Shown here piece by piece: positions 37,538 to 44,917 of a stretch of DNA of 64,000 nucleotides (position 1 is its first letter; each line of letters opens with the position of its first letter). Source of the stretch: Pyxidicoccus parkwaysis (GTDB taxonomy: Bacteria; Myxococcota; Myxococcia; Myxococcales; Myxococcaceae). Below the pieces are notes generated by a model. The model was not told the DNA's origin and ran no database searches. It worked only from the letters and a program-made list of their open reading frames with translations. The stretch covers positions 12,445,001 through 12,509,000 of the forward strand of contig NZ_CP071090.1 of the NCBI RefSeq assembly GCF_017301735.1, given 5' to 3'. Made by a program: the position numbers and the translations under genes.

Positions 37538-38146
37538 GTGAGCGTGGAGGTGCTGTTGCAATCGCTGGAGTCGCGGCTGTCGTCGCGGCCGGCGCGTACG
37601 GTGGACCTGCCGGGACTGGTGCTGCGCGAGGCCGCGGTGTTGGTGCCCGTCTTCGAGCGCGACGGCGTGCCCCACGTGCTCTTCACGCGCCGGCCGGCCA
37701 ACATGCGCACGCACTCGGACCAGTACAGCTTCCCCGGTGGCGGCCGCGACGCCGAGGACGCCACGCCGCTGCACACCGCGCTGCGCGAGACGGAAGAGGA
37801 GCTCGGCGTCGACCGGCGCCGCGTGCGGGTGCTCGGCATGCTCGACGAGGTGCCGACGATTTCTCAGTACCGCGTGCGTCCCTTCGTGGGCGTCATCCCC
37901 GGTGACGGGAAGTACGCCCCGAGCGCGGACGAGGTGGCCTTCATCCTCGAAGTCCCACTGGCCAACCTGATGGACCCGTCCATCCTCCGCATCGAGCGGA
38001 AGGAAATCTTCGGCTCCGAGCGCGAGCTCTACTTCTACACGTACGACACCCACGTCATCTGGGGGGCCACGGCGCGCATCCTCCGCGACTTCCTCAACCA
38101 CGTGCAGCACGTGCAGGGCCCGGCCGCCGCTGTCAGCGGCACCTGA
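37538..38146 (+). CDS. NUDIX hydrolase, CoA pyrophosphatase (NudL)-like
   Basis: A 202-residue cytoplasmic protein with a GTG start 14 bases after uppP. The NUDIX helix ALRETEEELGV is preceded by FPGGGRDAEDATPLHT; this GG..DAxD variant is typical of the CoA-pyrophosphatase group (YeaB/NudL). HVLFTRRPANMRTHSDQYSF also fits that group. It would hydrolyse CoA or a similar nucleotide diphosphate. Co-transcription with uppP is likely from spacing, but the functional link is unclear. Confidence 0.85.
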   Translation: MSVEVLLQSLESRLSSRPARTVDLPGLVLREAAVLVPVFERDGVPHVLFTRRPANMRTHSDQYSFPGGGRDAEDATPLHTALRETEEELGVDRRRVRVLGMLDEVPTISQYRVRPFVGVIPGDGKYAPSADEVAFILEVPLANLMDPSILRIERKEIFGSERELYFYTYDTHVIWGATARILRDFLNHVQHVQGPAAAVSGT

Positions 38147-38180
38147 GATACTGGCTCCTTCACCACGAAAGGAGCCGTTC

Positions 38181-38411
38181 ATGCACGCTGCCCGCTTCGT
38201 CCTTCCCGCCCTGCTCTCCGCGCTGCTGATTCCGTCGCTCGGAGGTACGGGCGCCAGCGCCCCGCTGGCCGAGTCCTGCTACGACGAGTGCAACGCGGCG
38301 AACTCGAGCTGTCCGGCGATGTGCGGCGCCACGCCAGCGCAGTGCTCGCAGGCGTATGACGTCTGCATCGACTCGTGCAACCGCGGCGTGGGCCCCTGGC
38401 TGCCCTGCTGA
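38181..38411 (+). CDS. Small secreted cysteine-rich protein
   Basis: A 76-residue precursor with AAAGGAG before the ATG and a signal peptide (..LPALLSALLIPSLGG..ASA). The mature chain of about 48 residues has eight cysteines (ESCYDEC, SSCPAMC, AQCSQAYDVCIDSC and a final LPC), enough for four disulfides. No known family is recognised; similar small Cys-rich exported proteins are common in myxobacteria. It is 34 bases after the NUDIX gene. Confidence 0.65.
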   Translation: MHAARFVLPALLSALLIPSLGGTGASAPLAESCYDECNAANSSCPAMCGATPAQCSQAYDVCIDSCNRGVGPWLPC

Positions 38412-38423
38412 GGCGTCACGAGT

Positions 38424-38454
38424 GGGCTGCGTTCACGTCAGGACGACGCAGCCC
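38424..38454. terminator. 9-bp stem at a convergent junction
   Basis: GGGCTGCGT (38424-38432) pairs with ACGCAGCCC (38446-38454), loop 13. It overlaps the 3' end of the LRR gene and follows the stop of the Cys-rich protein. The pairing is good but the loop is long and no U-tract is present. Confidence 0.35.
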
Positions 38455-39308
38455 CGCTCACGCAGGCTTGGTGGCGGGGCCAGCCCCGTCCACCGCAGGT
38501 CGAGCTTCTCCAGTGCCGGCATCGCCTCCAGGCCTCGCGGCAGGGCCTTCAGCGGATTGGCCCGCAGGTCCAACAGCCGCAGGCGCGGCATCTTCACGAG
38601 AGCGTCCGGAAGCGCGGCCAGCTGATTCTCCTGCAGGTCCAGGTGCCGCAGCTCGCGCAGCTCTCCGACAGCCTCCGGCAGCGCCGTCAGCCGGTTGCCG
38701 CGCAGGTGCAGCTCCCGCAGCGCCGCGAGCGAGCCGATGGCCTCCGGCAGCGCCGTGAGCCCCGCGTGCAGCAACCTCAGCTCGATAAGGCTCCGCATCC
38801 GGCCGATGGCGTCCGGCAGGCGGCTCAGCGGATTCTCGCCAGCATTCAGGTAGTGTACGGCGGTGAGTTCTCCGAGCGCCTCGGGCAGATGCGTGAGGCG
38901 GTTCTCGTGGATGTAGAGAATCTCTAGCTCGCGCAGGGCGCCGAGGCTGTCCGGCAGCGCGCCGATGCGGTTGTGTCCCAGGTCCAGCGTCTTCAGGCGG
39001 GTGAAGCGCCCGATGAAGTCAGGCACGGACTCCAGGCCCAGCTCGTGGAGGTACAGCCGGTCCACGGCCGCGAAGTCCCGCGTCGCCACCTCCAACCAGT
39101 GCGGCTCGCGCGCCACGGCGTCTCGCAAGGCGCGCAGTGCCTCGTCACGCCGGCCCTGGTTCTCGTGCAGGAGCGCCAGCCCGTAACGCAGGGCCGCGCT
39201 CTCCGGCTGCTCGTGCAGGCCCTCCTCCAGCAGCGCCTTCGCCTTCGCGGGCTCGGAGGGGAGGAGTGTGCGGAGGGCTTCGAGCTGCGCCGACGAGACT
39301 TCGGACAT
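38433..39308 (-). CDS. Leucine-rich repeat protein
   Basis: A 291-residue soluble protein with GGAGG before the ATG. Residues 1-80 form a TPR-like helical cap (AKALLEEGLHEQPESAALRY; EALRALRDAVAREPHW). About nine 23-residue leucine-rich repeats follow, of the LxxLxLxxNxLxxLPxxxGxL type (RLKTLDLGHNRIGALPDSLG; ALRELHLRGNRLTALPEAVG), ending in a variant cap with one Cys. This is the Ras/roco-like bacterial LRR class; it acts as a protein-binding scaffold, partner unknown. It is the last gene of normal G+C before the low-G+C island. Confidence 0.9.
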   Translation of the reverse strand: MSEVSSAQLEALRTLLPSEPAKAKALLEEGLHEQPESAALRYGLALLHENQGRRDEALRALRDAVAREPHWLEVATRDFAAVDRLYLHELGLESVPDFIGRFTRLKTLDLGHNRIGALPDSLGALRELEILYIHENRLTHLPEALGELTAVHYLNAGENPLSRLPDAIGRMRSLIELRLLHAGLTALPEAIGSLAALRELHLRGNRLTALPEAVGELRELRHLDLQENQLAALPDALVKMPRLRLLDLRANPLKALPRGLEAMPALEKLDLRWTGLAPPPSLRERGCVVLT

Positions 39309-39509
39309 GACGCCTCCAGGGATGGGAGGCGCTTCCTAACATCGGCGGCCTATACGTCAGTCCAATGAATCTCGAAGAAGCTCGTCACGAACTGGGCGCC
39401 AGCGGGGGCAGGAGCTCTGCGATAGTTTGACAGCTGAGGGATCCGAGAGCGGCTATCATTTCTGGCGCACACTCCTGCCCTGGAAGTGGGGGTACCGCAG
39501 AATGACCAC

Positions 39510-40151
39510 ATGACCGACGACACGACCGACGACATCGCAGGCCCCTCGCTGCCAGAGGCAGCACCACGCAAGTTGAGCGCGGCAGAGAAGAAGCGCCGTG
39601 AGCCGCTGGTAGCTGAGGCACAGCGGATTCAGGAGAACGCCCAGCACACTGCCACAGCGCACTTCCACACATCGGAGCGATTGGCAAGACACCACAGCAT
39701 GCTCGGAAGCTTAGGTGTCGTTGTTGCAGCGCTCCTCGCCGCAAATGGAGGTGCCGAGGTCTTCGGGAAAGGTGCCCCGTACGCATGGGTGACACCTATC
39801 CTCTCCTTCGTGGCAGCCGTGACAACCGCTCTGCTGACGTTTCTCAAAATCTCGGAGCGACAGGCCCGACACCTCACTGCGGCGCACGCATTCAAGACAC
39901 TCGAAAACCAAGCACGTCGGCTCGCCACCATGGACGCCGAGTTTGAGGCCTACCCGTCACTTAAGAGGCGCGTGGATGCGCTCTGCGAGCGATGGGACAC
40001 CTTGTTGGAGCAGGGCCCACCAACCGTTACCGCTGATTTTGAGGTGGCGCGTAAGCGGATCGCGGAAGGCATCTTCAAGACGGAAGTTGACAGCAAACTT
40101 GCTGAGGGAAGCGCCAAGAGGGACCCCAAGACACAGCCTCCACCAACGTAA
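39510..40151 (+). CDS. SLATT-domain two-TM membrane protein, CBASS-type effector candidate
   Basis: A 213-residue protein (ATG 39510; GTG 39486 is an alternative, and neither has a strong Shine-Dalgarno). After a polar N-terminus and a helix (KLSAAEKKRREPLVAEAQRI) come two membrane segments, LGSLGVVVAALLAANG and TPILSFVAAVTTALLTFLKI, then a long cytoplasmic helix (SERQARHLTAAHAFKTLENQ). This is the SLATT arrangement: two TMs plus helices, predicted to form pores when triggered by a cyclic nucleotide. A CD-NTase gene lies 300 bases away on the opposite strand, converging. The DNA is poorer in G+C than its left neighbour, which suggests acquisition. Confidence 0.78.
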   Translation: MTDDTTDDIAGPSLPEAAPRKLSAAEKKRREPLVAEAQRIQENAQHTATAHFHTSERLARHHSMLGSLGVVVAALLAANGGAEVFGKGAPYAWVTPILSFVAAVTTALLTFLKISERQARHLTAAHAFKTLENQARRLATMDAEFEAYPSLKRRVDALCERWDTLLEQGPPTVTADFEVARKRIAEGIFKTEVDSKLAEGSAKRDPKTQPPPT

Positions 40152-40452
40152 TAATTCGACATGCTCCGTCTAACGCGGAGCCTACCTGGCAGAATAAGCT
40201 CGTCAGGGAGATGCTAGGCTTTGAGCTTCGGGAGCGTGCTGATACTCGGGGCCTCGATGGCGGCGAACTCTGCGCGCGGCTGGTCATGTCCGAAGCCGTC
40301 CCGTCACAGGTGTGCTGTAGAGACTCCATTATTCGTCCGTCAGGTCCACGCGGCAGCTTTGCCTATATGCATCAATGAGCGGTGAGTGTCGTGCATTGCC
40401 AAGCGTCCGAGCGGACTTCAACTGTCCCCGTCGCTAAAGCTTGAGACCAACT
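40152..40452. other. 301-bp gap between convergent defence genes
   Basis: No gene is supported here. The only structure noted is a short CTCCG/CGGAG hairpin (near 40164-40180), too weak to call a terminator. Base composition is low in G+C, as in the surrounding island. Confidence 0.4.
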
Positions 40453-41772
40453 CTATCCTTCTCCATCCATCTCCCCCTCAATAGGTACATGAATTCGGTC
40501 GGTCGCGACGACGACGCCATTCTTGATGGCAACGCATTCCACGTAGTGGTCTCCATAGAAATCAGTGGTTTCAGTTCTCTCTCGATGGCCGGCATCCCTC
40601 ACGATTTGCCCTCGGATCTTATTTCGACGTACCGCCTCTGGGCCCCGATTTAGGACCTTCCAGTAGAGGTCGAAGGGCTCGGGCACATCGTGCCATGCGA
40701 GGTAGAACTTAAGTGACTTCCTGCGCTGGAGTCTTAGGCGCTTGACGAGCCAATCAGTCAACAGGAAGTCGCGAAAGCCGCTCTGAGAAACCTGGCATTC
40801 CAGATGAATATTGTATCGGACGTCGTAGGGGAAGTAGTCCTCAAAGAACTCTTCGGTGCTGGTAGTGTTCTGGGCATCCGCAACGAGATCCGACTTCTTA
40901 ACCGCTGCTGCGACGTCAGCGGGAAACTTGCGTCCATAAACCTTTCGCCACCTTGCGTTCTGTGTCGAACTACCCTCTGCCTTAATCGCCTTTAGGCAGA
41001 GTTCATGCGCTTTCTTTGCCTTCTTCTGAAACTTTTTCTTGACCTTGACCTGCTGGCCGCTTCCAAGTGCCGCGAAGTAATCTTGGTCGGGAAGTTCCGC
41101 GAGGTAGGCAAAGAAGTCACGACTCATCTCGTCGCAATACAGAAAACTCGTCTCATCGTATTCATTCGTCGAGACAAGGAAATTATGTGCAAGGGTGTCG
41201 ATCAGCAACCCGCCGATACCGACGCCGTGCTTGTTCTTCCATGCTCGTGCCATCTTCGCGAGACGCCTAAGGTTCCCGTTCCTCTGCTTGTCGACCTCGG
41301 ACATGGCAGCGATCTCGTCGCGCGGCTTAGTGATCTTCCATTTCCCATCGCCGTAGGTATCGGGATATTTGAAGCTACCGTCCTCCATTTCGAAGACAGG
41401 CTGAACTTCGACGTGGAAGGTCTCGTACAGCACACGGACAACCAGTCGATCCACGAAGATTTCGGTCGTGGGGTAACGGTCCTTGATTGCCTCACTGGCG
41501 GCAGCGAGCAGTTTGTACTGCCCTCGGTCTCCTTTGTAATCGTCCCAAGAGCCGATCGGCATGATGTAGAGCATGTCGAGGTCAGAAACACCCTTGATCG
41601 CCGAATCCCGGCCATACGAACCGACCTGCAGTCTATTGTCGGTCTTCGATTCGGTATCACGGAACTTCTTATTCAGGGCCGCCGTGATCTCGCCGTACCG
41701 CATTGAGATCGTTTCGGCGTTGTCGATCTGGAGATTAGAGAAAAACTCCTCAAACGTTTCGCCCAGTCCCAA
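40453..41772 (-). CDS. CD-NTase (SMODS) nucleotidyltransferase with AGS-C sensor domain
   Basis: A 439-residue protein. The TTG start is supported by AAGGAG (41779-41784) six bases upstream. GSYGRDSAIKGVSDLDML gives the polymerase-beta-type G51-S52 and metal-binding D64/D66. The expected third acid is Glu122 in FHVEVQPVF, where most relatives have Asp. The C-terminal 95 residues (YLAWHDVPEPFDLYWKVLNR, RNKIRGQIVRD, ETTDFYGDHYVECVAIKNG) match the AGS-C sensor domain found on such enzymes. Family knowledge: CD-NTases make cyclic di- or trinucleotides on phage infection and so activate an effector. Local G+C is about 47% by hand count against about 70% elsewhere, so it was probably acquired horizontally. 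Confidence 0.9.
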   Translation of the reverse strand: MGLGETFEEFFSNLQIDNAETISMRYGEITAALNKKFRDTESKTDNRLQVGSYGRDSAIKGVSDLDMLYIMPIGSWDDYKGDRGQYKLLAAASEAIKDRYPTTEIFVDRLVVRVLYETFHVEVQPVFEMEDGSFKYPDTYGDGKWKITKPRDEIAAMSEVDKQRNGNLRRLAKMARAWKNKHGVGIGGLLIDTLAHNFLVSTNEYDETSFLYCDEMSRDFFAYLAELPDQDYFAALGSGQQVKVKKKFQKKAKKAHELCLKAIKAEGSSTQNARWRKVYGRKFPADVAAAVKKSDLVADAQNTTSTEEFFEDYFPYDVRYNIHLECQVSQSGFRDFLLTDWLVKRLRLQRRKSLKFYLAWHDVPEPFDLYWKVLNRGPEAVRRNKIRGQIVRDAGHRERTETTDFYGDHYVECVAIKNGVVVATDRIHVPIEGEMDGEG

Positions 41773-42392
41773 CGACGACTCCTTATGCAGTCAATTCATG
41801 AATACCGTCTAAATATCGGTGTGCACTGCGGCGGCGAGTCCTTGATCTCGCTCATGCCACCGACCTCGCAGCATCAGGCGGCAGTCTGCCCTGCGCGTCC
41901 CAACTCGAATCCTAGACAGGGATGCTCGCAATGTATAGGGCGCATGAATGCCCTTTGGAGGATGGATGCTGATCCAGAAACCGTTGGAGGGCCGCTGCTT
42001 GGTGCTCTCAAACCACGTGGACCGGCATGCGGAGTGGCCAACGAAGGCTACGGTACGGGAAGCGGGCTAACGGCCATCAACAGGGCGCGCCCCGTAGTGG
42101 CCAACGGCATCTTAGGAGTGACTCCGCAAGCTTTTGAGAGGCCACCATCTCTTGCAGGGTAGGACTGTTTCCGCGGCGCTTGCAACCCCGCGCGCGCGTC
42201 GGGGCCTCCCCCGCGAGAGGTATTGCCTGCTGGGTCTCCACCGGGGCCAGCCCGTCACGCACACACGGCGCCACAAGGACGGCGTGCTCTGCGGCCCAGC
42301 ATTGCGACTGCGTCACGGCCTGTCTCATCCGCTTGGCGGTGCTGTCGTCCTGCCCGGGCTCATGCACCACGCAGCCGCGAGCAGCGCTCTAA
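41773..42392. other. 620-bp region without a confident gene
   Basis: Holds the CD-NTase ribosome-binding site and presumably its promoter at the left end. G+C rises toward the IS end. Open frames on both strands (for example 41785-42162 plus and 42077-42370 minus) show no domain, no ribosome-binding site and unusual composition, so they are not called. The right part may be debris of older insertions. Confidence 0.45.
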
Positions 42393-43446
42393 AACCGCTC
42401 TGGGTAATTCGCTAAACACGGAGACGAGCATGCCTGAACAAGGAGCGGAGGACCTCCGGGCGTTTTTTGCAGCCTGCGGAACTCGCTCCTTGTGAGGTGC
42501 TGGAGTTCGGCGACATCGCGCGGGATTGCGTTCAGCAGACGCTCCTTGACCAGGCTGTTGCAGCCCTCTTCGGGATTCAACTCCGATGCATAGGCGGGAA
42601 GCCACTCCAGCTGGAAGTCGTCGGGGTGACGTGCGAGCCAGCCCTGCACCTGCCTCGAACGGTGCGTCGGCAGATGGTCCCAGATGATGAGCAGTGGGCG
42701 CCTCACACGCCTGCGGAAGTAACGCAGCGCGCTGATGACTTGTTCGGCATGAATGCCTCCCTCGAAATGGCGCGCCAGGACTTGAGGCCGTCGCTGCCCG
42801 CAAGGGGCCACCAACAGGACGATGCTCGACACCTCATGCCGTCTGCTCAGGCGGCGCAGAATGGGCGCCTTGCCGACGGGCGCCCACGCGGTGCCGAGGC
42901 GGGCCCGAAACGTACTGCCGGTCTCATCCAGGAAGGCAATCGCCCTCCCGCTTCTTCGAGCCCCCTTTTGATGCGCGGCCAGTCCCGCTTCAGCCAGGCC
43001 TCAATGAGAGCATCGTCTCGCTCTCGAGCTTGGGTGCGCGGAAGATGGGCGGAGAAGCCCAGTCGATGGGGCGGTTCGCACAGAGAAGCTGGGTTGTATT
43101 CGATACCCCATTGGCGCTGGATGAACTGGACGATCCTGAGCAGTGTCCAGCGCTCGGTGGGAAAGCCGGCCTTAACTGCCCCTGCCCTCAAGGCTCGCGC
43201 CAATTGCTTCCACTGGGCCGGATTCGGGAATGAGGGCAGTCCTGTGTGCGGCTTGCGCCGGAGCGCACGGAGGCCTCCTTCGCGAACCGCCGTGCTCCAT
43301 TGGGAAACGGCTCCGCGCGTCACCCCAATCTCGTCCGCGACATCCACCGGGCGCCAGCCAGATTTCAGAAGCGAGGCGGCCAGCAGCCGCCGCGCTTCCA
43401 GTTGCCCGGGCGTCAGCCTGAACGGCTGCTGCGCCCCCATCACCAT
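42389..43446 (-). pseudogene. IS630-family transposase, split by a -1 frameshift
   Basis: Frame 1 starts near 43446 (AAAGGGG upstream; ATG 43440 is an alternative). It has an HTH N-domain (GWRPVDVADEIGVTRGAVSQ) and reaches DWPRIK. The catalytic part continues in the -1 frame: FLDETGSTFRARLGTAWAPV, LLIIWDHLPTHRSRQVQGWL and WLPAYASELNPEEGCNSLVK, giving the D, D and E of the DDE triad. The frames join best at an AAAAGGGGG run (minus strand, 42961-42969). One extra base there would give IKKGARRSGRAIAFLDET, close to the normal IS630 wording. Either one base was lost from the run or this is a programmed slippage site. Confidence 0.85.
42393..42421 (+). repeat. Left inverted repeat of the IS630 element
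   Basis: This copy matches the reverse complement of 43472-43501 at about 21 of 29 positions, with AACCGC, TGGG and CTAAACAC conserved and one base missing before the final GG. The transposase stop codon (42389-42391) lies just outside it. Confidence 0.75.
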
Positions 43447-43471
43447 CACCCCTTTCACCAGTTCAACTACG

Positions 43472-43501
43472 CCGGTGTTTAGGGGACATCCCAAGGCGGT
43501 T
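43472..43501 (-). repeat. Right inverted repeat of the IS630 element
   Basis: Reverse complement partner of 42393-42421. Its outer base (43501) is the last base of the TGA stop of the MBOAT gene, and 28-54 bases separate its inner end from the candidate transposase start codons. Confidence 0.75.
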
Positions 43502-44916
43502 CAGAACTGCAGGTACACGTACGGGCGCGTCTCCACCGCGGACAGGTGGCGGATGCCCAGGCCGAGCAGCACCAGCGCCACGGCGCGCACCGGCACGGGC
43601 ATGCGGACGAAAAGGTCCGACGCGACGTGGTAGAGCTTCATCGGCACCGCGTGGAAGAACACCGCCGCCGCCAGCATGGCCCACACCAGCGGGCTCACGT
43701 TGGCGATGCCGGGCACTCCCGCCATCATCCGCGCGTAGAACTCACCCGCGTGCGTCATGTCCGGCGCGCGGAACACCACGCGCGTCAGCACTACGATGAT
43801 GAACGTGGACAGCATGCCCGCCGCCACGCGCGGGATGCCCGGTGACTGCGGCTTGCCCACCGCCCACTCCCAGCAGCGGGAGAGGCACAGCGCCACGCCG
43901 TGCACCGCGCCCCAGATGGCGAAGCGCCAGTCCGCGCCGTGCCACAGGCCACCGAGCACCATCACCGTCATCAGGTTGAAGAGCACCCGCGGCTTCGACA
44001 CGCGGTTGCCGCCCAGCGGCCGGTATAGGTAGTCCCGCAGCCACGTGGACAGGCTCAGGTGCCACCGGTTCCAGAACTCGCCGATGTTCTTCGCCAGGTA
44101 CGGGCGGTTGAAGTTCTCCGGGAACTTGAAGCCGAACAGCGCCGCCACGCCAATGGCGATGTCCGAGTACCCCGAGAAGTCGTAGTAGAGCTCGAAGGTG
44201 TAGGCCACCGCGGCGACGATGCACTCGGCGGAGGCGTACTTCTCCGGCGCGCCGAAGACGGGGTCCACGATTGCGCTGCCCAGCACGTCCGCGATGACCA
44301 GCTTCTTCACCAGGCCCACGGCGATGCGGAACATCGCGTGGCCGCCCTCCTCGGGCGTGAGGCGCGGCGTGTCGCGGAAGTGCGCCATCAGTTCCGACGC
44401 GCGGACGATGGGCCCGCTCACCACGCGCGGGAAGAAGAGCATGTAGAGCAGGTGCTCGAAGAACGAGTGCTCCGGGCTCGCCTTCCCCCGGTACACGTCC
44501 ACCGTGTAGCTGATGGCCTGGAAGACGTAGAAGGACAGGCCCACCGGCAACAGCAGGTGGAAGGGCTCCGTCCGCACCGCGATGCCCAGCGGCGCCAGCA
44601 GCGACACCGCCGTCTCGCGCAAGAGCTCCAGGTACTTGAAGCCCGCGAGCAGCCCGAGGTTGGACACGACGGACAGCGTGACGAGCGCCTTGCGCGCGCC
44701 GGGCGACTGCGCGCGGGCCATGCCCTTCACGCACAGATGGTCCACCGTGACGCCGGCCAGGAAGATGAGCAGCGGGAAGGGCGTGAAGACGGCGTAGAAG
44801 TAGACGCTCGCCAGCAGCAGCACCGCCATGCGGCCCGCGTAGTGACGGTGCAGCGCCCAGTAGGCGCCGAACACCACGATGACGAAGGCGAGGTATTGGA
44901 GGCTGTGGGACAGCAC
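43501..44916 (-). CDS. MBOAT-family O-acyltransferase (AlgI/DltB-like)
   Basis: A 471-residue inner-membrane protein. Typical AlgI-type blocks are FPLLIFLAGVTVDHLCVKGM, VGLSFYVFQAISYTVDVYRG, MLFFPRVVSGPIVRASELM, YYDFSGYSDIAIGVAALFGF, NIGEFWNRWHLSLSTWLRDY and GGLWHGADWRFAIWGAVHG, the last carrying the catalytic His. The C-terminal YVYLQF ending is normal for the family, so the adjacent IS has not truncated the protein. It passes acyl groups across the membrane for acetylation of an exported polysaccharide. The gene starts 1 base after the SGNH gene stop, so the two are coupled. Confidence 0.93.
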   Translation of the reverse strand: MLSHSLQYLAFVIVVFGAYWALHRHYAGRMAVLLLASVYFYAVFTPFPLLIFLAGVTVDHLCVKGMARAQSPGARKALVTLSVVSNLGLLAGFKYLELLRETAVSLLAPLGIAVRTEPFHLLLPVGLSFYVFQAISYTVDVYRGKASPEHSFFEHLLYMLFFPRVVSGPIVRASELMAHFRDTPRLTPEEGGHAMFRIAVGLVKKLVIADVLGSAIVDPVFGAPEKYASAECIVAAVAYTFELYYDFSGYSDIAIGVAALFGFKFPENFNRPYLAKNIGEFWNRWHLSLSTWLRDYLYRPLGGNRVSKPRVLFNLMTVMVLGGLWHGADWRFAIWGAVHGVALCLSRCWEWAVGKPQSPGIPRVAAGMLSTFIIVVLTRVVFRAPDMTHAGEFYARMMAGVPGIANVSPLVWAMLAAAVFFHAVPMKLYHVASDLFVRMPVPVRAVALVLLGLGIRHLSAVETRPYVYLQF

Positions 44917-44917
44917 G

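Larger units (their letters stand above)
42393..43501. mobile_element. IS630-family insertion sequence, about 1.1 kb
   Basis: Bounded by imperfect 29-30 bp inverted repeats: the left copy begins AACCGCTCTGGG (42393-42421) and the right copy, on the minus strand, begins AACCGCCTTGGG (43501-43472); both end CTAAACAC(C)GG. It contains one frameshifted DDE transposase. IS630 elements normally duplicate TA on insertion; TA is at 42390-42391 on the left, but the right flank reads TG, so the target site is not clean. The right end touches the stop codon of the MBOAT gene. Confidence 0.8.

Noticed and set aside
41785-42370. Several short open frames on both strands left of the IS element
   Set aside because: No domains, no ribosome-binding sites, mutually overlapping; treated as non-coding or debris.
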